Below, in pieces: positions 48,210 to 59,374 of a stretch of DNA of 64,000 bases. Where the stretch lies: assembly GCA_964036665.1 (NCBI GenBank), contig OZ038527.1, positions 16,452,221-16,516,220 of the forward strand, read 5' to 3'. Source of the stretch: Gordius sp. MW1. Lineage: Eukaryota > Nematomorpha > Gordioida > Gordea > Gordiidae. The notes under the pieces are model-generated. The model did not search any database and had not been told where the DNA came from. It saw only the letters and a list, made by a program, of their open reading frames with translations. Position numbers and translations under genes: made by a program. Each line of letters opens with the position of its first letter. Position 1 is the stretch's first letter.

Positions 48210-49407
48210 TAGAGGTCTGCATGGGCCGGGCCCGGGTCTAAAATAGAGCAATAAAATAAGTGCGGGCCGGGCTTGGGCTTTGAAAAGTGAAAAAATTTGA
48301 ATTTATTTAACTTTATACCCTAATAATAATATAGAAACAAAAAAATGCACTTATTAGATTAATGATAAAAAAATTTATTTTTCCAAACAACAATCTGGTG
48401 GAACTCAGAAATCATAATGTGAAAAGGTTTGCATGAAATGTATGATTAAATAGTCTTTTTTTATGTGGCAATTAATGGAAAAGCTTGAAGGTATTTCAAT
48501 CTTTCACCTTTTGAAAAGGCAAGCATCGAGTTAGAAGCGGATTAGACAGCAACACTCTATAAAATATACCCTTTTATAAGACAATTAAAAAGCATCCCAA
48601 ATTTGTTCTACTAGGTGTAATGATGATCCTGTTGACTTAAAGATCTATCTACAAATTGAAGTCAAGAGCCCAAACTATGCTAATTTCAAATTTTAATATC
48701 GATATTTATCATAAAATATCAACCTTAATTGTTTCTTAGTTTCGCACGTTGAAAATGCTACTCGAATATGAAAGAAGCTTCTTAAAAACTACGGTAACAA
48801 AATTTTATGCCTGGCTCTTATTGCATAAGTCGTCCAACTATGTGTAATCCAGCTCGTGCAACACTAAGCAATTATCTATTTTCTATTTGGGACAATGATG
48901 AAACGGAAAAAATTAAAAATTTTAACGAAGATACAACTTAAATTAAAGAGGATGCCTAGCTAGTTGTAATTTAATGGTGGAAAGAACACCAACTTATGTT
49001 ACCAAACTTAACAAAATTAGCTAGTCAGTTTTTGTCCATTCCAGCCAACAGTGGTACGAGCATAGACTACAGGTACGAGTGAACGCACATTCAGTAAGGC
49101 AAGTCATCTTATACAACAGAGAAGAACGAAATTATTGCCTGATAGAATAGATAGTCTTTTATATTTAAATGACAATTAAATTGTAATTTTGAATTGAACC
49201 GATTTTATATGCTATAGATGAACAATAAAAAATAGTTTTTAAACAAATAAAGAATATTGAAACAGCGTACACTTGTTTTTACTCGTGCGGGCCTGATGCG
49301 GCGCAATTTTTGGAATTTTTTTGCGGGCCGGGGAAAGCAAAAAAAGTAATATTTGTGCGGGTATGGGCCGGGCCTGAACCTAAAATTTCGGCCCATGCAG
49401 ACCTCTA
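48210..49407 (+). mobile_element. hAT element with transposase remnant and GC-rich ends
   Basis: Exact duplication aaaccatc (48202-48209, 49408-49415). Perfect inverted ends TAGAGGTCTGCATGGGCC, then gcgggccgggc blocks. This copy retains coding remnants and so identifies the family as hAT. Confidence 0.9.
48975..49179 (+). pseudogene. hAT transposase C-terminal (dimerisation) remnant
   Basis: Encodes WWKEHQLMLPNLTKLASQFL then SIPANSGTS, and after a 1-nt shift ERTFSKASHLIQQRRTKLLP followed by DRIDSLLYLN and a stop at 49177-49179. This is the hAT C-terminal signature (WW, LSIPATSAxSER, FS-AG, LxP-nv-LLFLN). The catalytic N-terminal part is not recognisable. Confidence 0.85.
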
Positions 49408-49710
49408 AAACCATCTCGTTTGATTGTGTTGGCTAAAGATGGACTAACCAAAAATATTGTACACTCCATCGCACTTAGAGATTGATGATGAATTATTTTT
49501 TAATCGTCATATTTGATGTATTTATAGGTATCAAAAATGATTTAATAAAGTATAAAGAATGAATAAATAAATGATTAGATATTGTCATTTTATAGGCCAA
49601 CATTGTCACAGTGCTCCATTCTTATTTCATTCATAACCACATACCCATACACTTATATTATTTTCTAGAAATAATGTATATGGCAAAACAACGTTTGCCG
49701 GGTCAGCTAG

Positions 49711-50626
49711 TATATTTTATATTTTCCTCAACCAACTTATGAACACTCATTAAACACAATCCATTCAACCGATTCCCGTTTTCATGTCGCCGAGTGAAAA
49801 TTGGAGCCTTTAAAATGTTGCTGGAAACTTCCACACAAGATTAAAACTTTTAAACATTCTTGGCTTGGGACCTATAGACCCTGGCTACAATAATCAGCGC
49901 ACCTCAAAAGTGCCCTTTGTTTATATTGTGTTGTGTACAAACTCTGCACATCGAGTTCTTGGCTGATTTTCAATGAGACAATTGCTTGTAGATAATATGT
50001 CTGATGACATTAACTTGTCAGCTCATGGCAAACTAATCGAAACTAAAAAACGAATTATGAAATCGATTATATCTACCATAATATTTAGCGCAACCCATGA
50101 TTTAGACTTTAGGGGCAAATAAATATAAGATTGGATCTTTAATAATCTAATTGAATTAAAAATAAATTATGGAGACCATGATTTACAATTACAAACAAAT
50201 TATATTTATCCCTCATCTAAAATTCACGTTAATAATTAACTTTAGAAATGAATTTGTAATAGATTTATATAATTTTAACAAGGCTGAAATGGTGATTAGA
50301 ATCAGAAACATCAGGATTTGAGGTGTATGCATTAAAATCTTCTTTTTCTAGACTACTAAAAATAGTATTAGATGAATATCATCAACTTTCTATTCTCTAT
50401 AGTATAATTAACACACCTAGTTTTTAAATAAAGAGATTTTAAAGTAGATTTTAATGAAGCATGCATGAACATGAATAGAGCGTGAAAACACTTATAAAAT
50501 TATCTGTTATTCTAACCTGTATTTAATCATTATGCTTTTCTTTCGTGGTACTGACACTCACAATAAAAGTAAGACTAAACAAGCATGTTTAGATAAGCTA
50601 AATTATTAATTACCTTAATCATGGGC
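49711..50626. other. AT-rich spacer
   Basis: No gene or repeat recognised. Confidence 0.35.
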
Positions 50627-51112
50627 GTAGCCAAGATTTGGATTTAAAGGGAGGGGGAAAAAATTTGGGTGCAAAAAAAATAATTTTGCTCATTAATGCT
50701 CTGGCCTTAACTAGAGATCTGCTGGGGTGGCCCGAGGCCCAGCCCGAGAATAAGGTTTAAAATATCATAGCGTCAGGTAGGACTTATTTTTTTATAAAAT
50801 AGGCCCGCATAATTGAGAAGCAAGTAATTTAAGATGTTGGTTTGCGAGATATGGATTGCTTAAAAAATTAATAACCGATAACGATCCATAGTTTTTATCT
50901 GGTGAATTTGAAGGGTTTTGTAAAGCAAATACGATTTTTTTTATTAACGTCCCCATACCATCTAAAATCAAATGATGGTTGAATGAGTTATTCGTACACT
51001 AAAGGGGGGGGGGGGGGGGGTGCAAATCACCCCCTTTCCAATGGGGGGGGGCAAACCAACAGGACAAAAAAGGGAGGGAAAAGTTATTAATTTCGCTATA
51101 ATATATAATGTG
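50627..51112. repeat. 'gcgtagcc' MITE piece and a hAT left end
   Basis: catgggcgtagccaagattt begins at 50622-50627. At 50714 TAGAGATCTGCTGGGGTGGC resembles the GC-ended hAT left end, with no partner found. G19 and G8 runs lie at 51004-51050. Confidence 0.45.
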
Positions 51113-51350
51113 AGCAAACATTTAAAGTTACTAACTCGTAGCAATTGCTTCTATTAAATCTGCTATCTGCTTGAGTTTACTGCTCGGGCCTGCTCAATGC
51201 TTGAACAGATTTTGCAGCTTCGACTCGCCTCTTGAGCATTTTTATATGCTACTGTTATAACTAGTGCACCGAACAGCGAGCAGAGCACTCATTGTCCTAA
51301 CGAGCAGCTCAGTGCGTGCTCGCGTCTGGAAGCAAGTAAGCAATTTAACA
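51113..51350. repeat. Relative of the 210-bp hAT MITE
   Basis: Shares gagcatttttatatgctact and tgcaccgaacagcgagcaga-like core with 44113-44322 and ends agtaagcaatttaacact. No duplication identified. Confidence 0.5.
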
Positions 51351-51618
51351 CTACGTCCTATCTTGCATTATAGGGAGTGTTGAATTCCAATCGTGATTGA
51401 AGGACCGGAGGTCCTGAAAGGTGTTGTATATCCAGGATCCTCTGCATTTAAGGTATCATAGTTGAAAGGGTCTCCAAAAAATCGATCTCAGACACATGTT
51501 TAAACCACACCGTCTAGACTGATGTGCCAGAAAGTTCCATTTTCGCGAAATAATTATGTTTTTGATGGAAGGGATTTTACAAAGGGTCCAGCGATTAACG
51601 GTTGTGATTACCTCGGGT

Positions 51619-51832
51619 TAGAGCCCTGCCGGGGCGCCGGAGCCCGACCCGAGCCCAGCCTTGCCCGATCGGGTTTTGGGCCGGGCTCGGGCAGAATTTA
51701 ATAAATCAATTGGCCCTCGGGCTTGAGTAGGGCCTGATGAGGCGGGACGGACTCGAGGCCTGAGCTTGTCCCGAATTTAATTAAAGCAAACCAATCTTTT
51801 ATAAAATAGAATTTAAATAAATTCAACTCAAT
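51619..51832. mobile_element. Left part of a hAT copy interrupted by another hAT
   Basis: Starts TAGAGCCCTGCCGG and follows 27228-27400 (gggctcgggcagaatttaat; ccaatcttttataaaata). It resumes at 55063 (aactcgatagcaaataatta) after the insertion at 51833-55062, then decays; no right end is found. Confidence 0.7.
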
Positions 51833-54800
51833 TAGAGAACAGCACGGGCAGGCCCGGCCCGCGGACGGGCTTAAAATCCCGTCCCGCTGGCGGGTACGGA
51901 CGGGCTTTTTATTATAAAAATTTCAACGGGCCGGACCCGGACGGGCTTAACAATAATGTAACGGGCTCGGGCGGGCCTGAGATTTTTTTAACGGGCTTGA
52001 ACGGGCCAGAGATTATATAAACGGTCATGAACTATAAAGGTTCTTAAAAGTCAGACAATTATATAAACGAAGGCCTTCGGCCCTCGTGGGAAGGGGGAGA
52101 AGGGAAGGGAAGAGGGGAAGGGAAGGGGGGACGACTCATCTGTACTTCGTATAAATGTATCATATTTGCTATGCAATTTATGGGCGAGAAAGGTGGGAAG
52201 GGGCGAGAATGCCTATAGGGGGGTATTAAATGCCTAATGATTAATTAATTATTTATACAAATTTTCCATTATAGGCAAAATGTAATAAAGGCAAAATGTA
52301 ATATAGGCAAGGGTTAGGGTTAGATTTAGTGTTTGCATCTAGTTGCGTATTACATTAGTTTTTATGGCCTTTAGTGATTATGGGTCTAACAAACAATATA
52401 TTATAAAACAACACAATGTTAAGAATTTGCAGAATTGTTGGGAGAAATTTTTTGTTGAATTTGAACAATTTTTAATTAAAAAAATCAAAAATTTGGCCAA
52501 TGGTCACTTTTTCTCTATTGGTCAGTACCAACAGATACTCTATAAGTCAATGATAGCCAAAAAAACAGAAAAAAATTTTGATGCTCACTTTGGCCAATGG
52601 TCATTTTTTTCCATTGGTCTGCAGCCAGCACACGGTAAAGTGGATATAAATTCATAAGAGTAAAAAAAACAAAAAAAAATTTTCGAATCACATTTTGGCC
52701 AATGGTCATTTTTTTCCATTGGTCAGCAGCCAGGACACGGTAAAAGTGGATATAAATTCATAATACTCAAAAAAAAACGAAAAAAAAGTTTTCGAATCAC
52801 ATTTTGGCCAATGGTCATTTTATTCCATTTGTCAGCAGCCAGCGGACGGCCAAAAAGTCATAATAGCAATGGTAGGAACAGGAACAATCATATTAGTCAA
52901 AAAAAACGAAAAAAATAATTTCGATTCACATTTTGGCCAATGGTCATTTTTTCCATCGGTCAGGAGCCAGCGGACGGCCAAAAAGTCATAATAGCAATGG
53001 TAGTAACAGGAACAATCATAATAGTCAAAAAAAACGAAAAAATAAACTCGGATTCACATTTTGGCCAATGGTCATTTTTTTCATTGGTCAGCAGCCAACG
53101 GACGGCCAAAAAGTCTTATTATCAATGATAGTAACAAGAACAATCATAAGAGTCAAAAAAAACTCCGGGATTCTAACCCAAAAACTAGTTAAATTGCATA
53201 GCAATTAAAAGTAAACAACTTTTATTTATGTTTATTATATAACATTGGTCAGCAGCCAGCGGACGGCCAAAAAGTCATAATAGCAATGGTAGAAACAGGA
53301 ACAATCATAATAGTCAAAAAAAAACGAAAAAAATAATTTCGATTCACATTTTGGCCAATGGTCATTTTTTCCATCGGTCAGGAGCCAGCGGACGGCCAAA
53401 AAGTCATAATAGCAATGGTAGGAACAGGAACAATCATAATAGTCAAAAAAAACGAAAAAAATAATTTTGATTCACATTTTGGCCAATGGTCATTTTTTCC
53501 ATCGGTCAGGAGCCAGCGGACGGCCAAAAAGTCATAATAGCAATGGTAGTAACAGGAACAATCACAATAGTCAAAAAAAAAACGAAAAAATAATTTCGAT
53601 TCACATTTTGGCCAATGGTCATTTTTTTCATTGGTCAGCAGCCAGCGGACGGCCATAAATTCTTATTATCAATGATAGTAACAAGAACAATCATAAGAGT
53701 CAAAAAAAACTCCGGGATTCTAACCCCAAAACTAGTTAAATTGCATAGCAATTAAAAAGTAAACAACTTTTATTTATGTTTATTATATAACTAGTTAAAT
53801 TGCATAGCATTAAAAGTAAACAACTTTTATCTATGTTTATTATATAACAAAAACTAGTTAAATTGCATAGCAATTAAAAGTAAACAACTTTTATTTATGT
53901 TTATTATATAACTAGTTAAATTGCATAGCAATTAAAAGTAAACAACTTTTATTTATGTTTATTATATAATAGATAATTTAACAAATCTTATATTATAACA
54001 CACCGAGGGAGATAGAGATGAGGGGTGGGGCACCAGCGAGGGAGATAGAGATGAGTGGTGGGGCAACTCTTTCTCATGCATTAATTTAAAAAAGCGATAA
54101 CCTAATATACCCAATGCAAATAGATAGGGAGGGTAACGGACGACGGACGACGGACGGACACCAAAAAACGAGCCCATAAATTGCATAGCAATTAATATAT
54201 GATTTTTATTAAAAATATAAATTATTAATTGCTCTATTTTTTTTAACCTCTAATTCTTGTATATCCTGTAGCATTCATACCTTTTTCAAGCGCTAAATTG
54301 GCTCTAAAACATTTTTATTCTAGTTGCTATAGATTTTCGTTTACATAATTTAAGATTATACATCGTATATTCTTTTATAATTAAGTTTATTTACTTATTT
54401 ACAATGCACCAAAATTAGAATTTTTGTTTTTAATTTTATTACAAATTTTACTGGTATTATTAGGGCCATATAATTTAATAAATATTTTTGTTCTAATCTA
54501 AAACTTAGGTGTATTTACTGATATAATTTAATCAAATCAATGTAAACTGCTTATTGAAAATCGAATATTCTCATGAAATTTATTAAAGTATTTTAATTTA
54601 ATGGTAATTTTCTAACTTCTTAGGTGTATTAATTTAATTTAATAAAATAAAAGTAAATAGTTAAAAGTGGAATATTCTCATGTAACTTTTTAAAGTAATT
54701 TTATCGTAGTAATATTGAAATTTTATAGGTGTATTAACTTCAGAAATATATTGATGATTTATTATTTAACATGATAATTATGATGTTTTTTATTAATATG

Positions 54801-55062
54801 TCAAAAAATAAAATAAAATTTTAGGAAATTTTTGATGGGGCCGGGCGGTGTTCTTAAAAAAATTTGAACGGGTTTTGGCGGGCCTGACCTTTTTCTAAAC
54901 GGGTACGAACGGGCCTCAAAATTTTACGGACGGGCCTAAAAAATTTACGGACGGGCCTGAAGTGTTGAAAAAAAATTACGGGCGGGCTCGGACGGGCCTT
55001 GAAGTTTTGAAAACGGGTACGAGCGGGTCGATCTTCTAAAAACGGCCCGTTGCAGATCTCTA
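51833..55062. mobile_element. hAT element with 'acgggcgggcctg' ends, containing a Helentron
   Basis: Starts TAGAGAACAGCACGGGCAGG and ends CCCGTTGCAGATCTCTA. Flanks aactcaat and aactcgat match at 7 of 8, and the related copy at 27413 has aactcgat undisturbed. Both ends have acgggc-type tandem blocks in opposite orientation. Inside sits Helentron-like copy E (52065-54193). Confidence 0.8.
52065..54193 (-). mobile_element. Helentron-like element, copy E (longest array)
   Basis: Same order as copy D, with about ten array units at roughly 130-bp spacing (52490, 52590, 52693, 52802, 52932, 53060, 53347, 53477, 53606) and, after the array, four repeats of about 67 bp with actagttaaattgcatagca and ttttatttatgtttattata at 53180-53970. 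Confidence 0.75.
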
Positions 55063-55199
55063 AACTCGATAGCAAATAATTATCTTCGCACAGCGTACAT
55101 AAGCTGGGCTGTTGAGTGCCCATTTTTCACATCCTGAGAATATGTAAAATTGTGGTTTTGAACAGACGGAGGCAGGTTGGGAGGACCAGTTTATGCGGC

Positions 55200-55560
55200 A
55201 TCCATATAGAGTAGCACGAGTAGATTTTTTAGGGCTTTATTATTTTATTAAAGGTGTCAAGAAAGGAGTATGTGTCGGGGGAGAGAGTGAATCTTAAATA
55301 TTTTACTGAAATGTGGACTTGAGTAGTATCAATGAGAGGGGGTTTAATTGAAGAGGTATATTGACTGAACGGATAGTGGATTTGTTAGAATGGATCATCA
55401 GACCTGCTTTCAGGTCTCCGTGGGAAATCTGACTATAAAGTTCTGAGTTCTAGAATCTAGAGATCGAGTCGGAGACTATGCCTAGATCGTCTGCGAATAG
55501 AAGGGACATCACGTTGAAAACCATGTTAAGCAATGAACTCCGTCTGACCATAGACAAATA
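55200..55560 (-). pseudogene. LINE reverse-transcriptase fragment
   Basis: On the minus strand a frame encodes MSLLFADDLGIVSDSISRF (FADD codons at 55486-55497), and further on HISVKYLRFTLSPDTYSFLD, the spacing and spelling of the FADD and VKYLG motifs in non-LTR reverse transcriptases (R1/jockey type). Several stops. Confidence 0.6.
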
Positions 55561-56109
55561 ATACCAAAGACAACCGATCAGCTGATAATTCAGAAGTAAC
55601 CATATAAACCGCCATGCTTGTGGAAATTTTAACTGCGTATAGAACTCAACGTAATCTATTTCGTTCTATTTTACTACATTTTTTTTAAATTTATAAATTA
55701 AGTTACTAAATCATAAAAAAACATTTAGTAAAGAAAAAATATAATTAAGGAAAGAGAAAACACCATTGTTATTGAATTTAAAAAATATTTAAAGAAAAAA
55801 TGAATATATTACGATTTAGAATGATAAAGAGAAATATAAATATAGCGCCATCTATAATATGTTTTATTAAAAATATTATTTTATTAAAGTAGCAATTTTA
55901 CATAAAACGATACCGGACATCATGAAAATTACACAAGTAAAATAATTTTATGTCCCTTAAAAATAATGGTTTTAATAAATTTTTCCCTAATGTTTGTTTT
56001 AAATTCTTGGTTTGAAATTTTGCAATTATGAAGCAAAATTTTATATTAAATATCAATTTAACCAACAAGTGCAAATGATTTCATGAGCCCAATTCGATTC
56101 CTGACCAAC
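55561..56109. other. AT-rich spacer
   Basis: No gene or repeat recognised. Confidence 0.35.
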
Positions 56110-56265
56110 CATGGGCGTAGCCAGGGGATGGCAGGGGGGGGCGTACGAAAAAAAAAATTTTCAATGCAAAAACATTGACATATTAAATTTATGTTTTGCC
56201 CCCCTCTAATTGAACTTTCACACGTTTTGCCCCCCCCCCTAATCCAAAACCTGGCTACGCCCATG
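56110..56265. mobile_element. Palindromic 'gcgtagcc' MITE, complete
   Basis: Starts CATGGGCGTAGCCAGG and ends CCTGGCTACGCCCATG: perfect 16-bp inverted ends. G8 and C9-10 runs lie next to the two ends. Fragments occur at 1-52, 5735-5903, 42900 and 50622. Confidence 0.65.
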
Positions 56266-56777
56266 TGATCAACAATATGATTAAAAAATCAAAAAATATA
56301 AGATCCAATTAATGAATCAAAAACCTTTTTTATAATTATAAATAATATGCTTTTAGAAAAAATTTTATTTTCATAAAATATCATAATTGTTTCATTATTT
56401 TTGCAAATCTTTATAGCATTAGTGGATGGGACACTAGCCCACACTTGTTATGAATTAATAAAAAGCCTAAAGATAAAAAGGGTTGACAATTAATTAAAAA
56501 AGTTTCAAATGCTTTCTCCCCTAAATTTGCTTTGAGATAGAATAATTCTTTGGCCTAAATTTTTAAATAAATTGGATTAGTTTTTCTTATTTTTGGTCTT
56601 ACTAAATTTTATAAGTATTATTCCATTGTTGTGGATTAAATATTTTTAAGATTGGACTAATTGAATAGAAAATCCATAAATGTAAAAGAAGCAAACAGCC
56701 AAATGTAAAAAATCACATATAAAATCACTTATACTAAAATTAAATTAGTCATTAGTTTCATTTTATAAAATAAATGC
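56266..56777. other. AT-rich spacer
   Basis: No gene or repeat recognised. Confidence 0.35.
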
Positions 56778-56781
56778 ATAG

Positions 56782-57057
56782 TGTGGTGAGCTGCATCGTT
56801 CATATATGTATATTCGCGTAACTTCGATATTCCTGGTGCTAAACCAGCTGTTAATTTCATTACTTACTTCCTTCGCAAATATTCACCAATTCGTCAATTC
56901 ACCAATTATCATCATTTTTACTTCTTTCGCGTTTATCACCACACCAATAACCATTTTTTATCATCTCTATATTATTCGTGTTCATATTTCATTTAAATAA
57001 ACCAATTCCTATTCAACAAAGTTTAAGCAATGACTAAGAGTGGACAGCGTCCCCAAA
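56782..57057 (+). repeat. Gypsy 5' LTR
   Basis: tgtggtgagctgcatcgttc to gcgtccccaaa, closely matched by the 3' LTR. Low divergence outside the insertion suggests recent activity relative to the other LTR elements. Confidence 0.8.
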
Positions 57058-57560
57058 GTGGTGACCCCGACGTGATTTTTAAACTCCCTAATTTTGACGC
57101 TGGAAATTAAAGAGCTTGGTTCGCAAGGATAGAAACATTATTCAGGCTTAGAAAAGTAATAGAGCCTGCGAGTAAGTTGGCCCTGCTACTTGAGGCATTA
57201 CCTCAAAACGTTTGTACAGAAGTACAAGATCTCTTCGAGGACATTACCAAAGATGGTGCTTTTGAACACATAAAATCAGCTATCATTCGCCGTACTTCAA
57301 ACTCCGATCAACAACAATGAATTCTTTTAAATAATTTGGAATTAGGGGATCAACGCCCCTCGCAGTTACTGCGACAAATGAAACAGCTGATTGGAAACTA
57401 TACCATGGACGACGAGATTTTTAAGCAGATGTGGCATAATAAATTGCCTAGCCATTTTACCAACATTCTCGCAGTTTTCGCTAGTGAGCAATGTACGTCA
57501 AAATTAGCTGAAACGGCTGATCGGATTGCCGAGGCAAATCAGGGCATCTAACAATGAAAT
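57030..57560 (+). pseudogene. Gypsy gag
   Basis: Frame from the ATG at 57030 encodes FKLPNFDAGN, AWFARIETLFRLRKV and LEALPQNVCTEVQDL, then after a stop LGDQRPSQLLRQMKQLIGN and FKQMWHNKLPSHFTNILAVF, as in retroviral-type capsid-like gag of Mag-like Gypsy elements. In-frame TAA at about 57108 and TGA at about 57319. Confidence 0.75.
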
Positions 57561-57824
57561 TTCAAGCCTAAAAGAGATGGTGGAAAAATTATCACTGGAA
57601 GTCCAGAAACTAACGGCAATTTCTGCCAGGTCCCCTGCTCGCCAATTCCCCCCCCCCCTATAACTCACGTCGCTCCCTTTCCCCTAATTATAATAACGCC
57701 AGCGACGTGTGCTGGTACCACAAAAATTTCAAAAACAACGCCAAAAAATGTACCCCTCCCTGCTCTTTCACCTCCCGATTTTCATCAAATGCCTAGACCG
57801 CCGGGAAAGGCGACGCATGAGCTC

Positions 57825-58202
57825 GGTCATATCCATCGTAGTCGCTTATTTTATATCATTGACAAATGTTCCGGACACCGTTGGCTCGTTGATACCGGCG
57901 CGGACATTAGCGTCCTGCCAGCTAAATCAAATCAACGTTCCCTACCTGCCCCTTTTCAATTACAAGCTGCCAATAACAGCTGTATCAAAACCTACGGTCA
58001 AATTCCTTTAACGCTTGATCTCGGTTTAAGAAAAAGGTTCAGGTGGATATTTACGATCGCAGACGTAAAAACACCCATTTTAGGAGCGGATTTCCTCGAT
58101 TTTTTCAATCTCACAGTAGATTTAAGAAGGAAAAGGTTGATTGACCCACAAACAGCGACAAGGTGTACCCACCTCAACGACATCTCTAAGAATTCAGTCT
58201 TG
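57825..58202 (+). pseudogene. Gypsy aspartic protease
   Basis: Encodes FYIIDKCSGHRWLVDTGAD, the catalytic DTGA, followed by ISVLPA and, later, TPILGADFLDFFNLTVDL. It is cut off by the hAT insertion at 58211. Confidence 0.8.
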
Positions 58203-58210
58203 CTCCCAAC

Positions 58211-59366
58211 TAGTGTTTCGATCTCGTCTCGTCTCGGTCTCGAAAACAAAATCTCGTCTCGTCTCGGGAGCGATTAAGAAAATCTCGATCTCGTCTCGGT
58301 CTAGAAAAATCTCGGTCTCGTCTCGACGAGAATTCTCGTCTCGTCTCGACTTTTAAAAAAAAATATATTCGGAATAAAATTTTTTCCTGTTTTATTAAAA
58401 ATATAAATAAGTGTTCAAAAATCCAAATGGCAAATTTTATATTTTTCGAAAAACTTTAAAACACAAACTTTTTAAAGATTTAGCGGGACACGACATCTCA
58501 TTGACAATATAAAGATATGAATTAACTCATAAAGATAACATTTTCTATAAAAAGTGCAGACTAAAAAAACTATAAATAAATTTGAAATATAAAAAATTAA
58601 ATTTTATTGTTCTAGCAAATTATAATATTTGTATTAAATTCACTGTGTCTGTCAACTATAAATGGACTTCGAAAATTATAAGTTCGCTTATAGTTGATTT
58701 AGTTGCATAATTGAGCAAAATGAGACCCTTTATTAACCTTTGCTAATGCTTCAAAGTAGAGCTTAACATATTTAAGGCAAATGTTTAAGTCCATTAATAT
58801 AACCATCATTAATTATAGCCCATAGTGTTTATTGCATGTTTACTATAGCGCTATAAACCACAAAGTGCGAGTGACATTTAATGATGTTATTATTATTTAC
58901 AGAATTGATAACTAGTTGCACAAATTAAAACGTTGTAAAAACAACAATAAAAGCAGCATTATTATAGAATTAAGAACATAAGGTTTAAACTTTAAATTAA
59001 TGAGTACGTATTTAAATGTATGACAAAAATCAACCATACTTAGGTAAATGATTGCCAAATTTTAATTTTTTTGCAAAAATATATAATATTAACTACACTT
59101 GGGATTTTTTTTAATATCAAATATATTCCATACATATTGATTTACACTTAATACCTTAAATGTAAATTAAAATACACAATAATTTAAAAAAATCTAACGA
59201 TCAATAAAAAGTCGAGATCTCGCCGAGAAAATCTCGTATCGTCTCGTCTCGACCTCAAAATTCTCGTCTCGATCTCGACTCCATTTTTCAAATTCTCGTC
59301 TTGTCTCGTCTCGGTTTTTCGAGACGAGACGAGACCGAGATTTTTCTCGGTTTTTCCGCAGCACTA
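58211..59366. mobile_element. hAT element with 'ctcgtctcg' ends, copy 2
   Basis: Exact 8-bp duplication ctcccaac (58203-58210, 59367-59374). About 90+% alike to 14561-15708 by eye, including the AT-rich core. It contains a small extra segment ctatagcgctataaaccaca near 58845. Confidence 0.88.
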
Positions 59367-59374
59367 CTCCCAAC

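Larger units (their letters stand above)
46160..49480 (+). pseudogene. Decayed Helitron Rep/PIF1-helicase gene
   Basis: The N-terminal leader segment encodes FKSASFLRLAFQYEPDVEYY, then CASGKVRLTENETPPEPL. The helicase part (46697-47092) encodes RCKVIIWDEYFMAHKHSPEA and GGTLLLLSNDFRQTLPVIPR, the Walker B and following motif of Helitron PIF1-like helicases. Downstream fragments in shifting frames include AEAFSKQLLDIGDGKV, ELLPGDLVSYKSVDTV, GSHVVLLRNLNP and, near 48085-48200, NKAQGQ then ELYVTCSRVSK. The frame continues after the hAT insertion at 49408 (LIVLAKDGLTKNIV). The Rep HUH core and central region are deleted. Stops and frameshifts make it non-functional. Confidence 0.85.
43391..49710 (+). 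mobile_element. Helitron with both termini
   Basis: The 5' end starts TCTAATATATAAAATTCTCG with the classic cgaaacggctggaccgattt just inside. The 3' end is a hairpin ggcaaaacaacgtttgcc followed by GGGTCAGCTAG, i.e. CTAG, and the element sits between A and T. Inside are a decayed Rep/helicase gene (46160-49480), a 1.4-kb TIR element (44053-45459) and a hAT element (48210-49407) within the last helicase segment. Confidence 0.85.
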
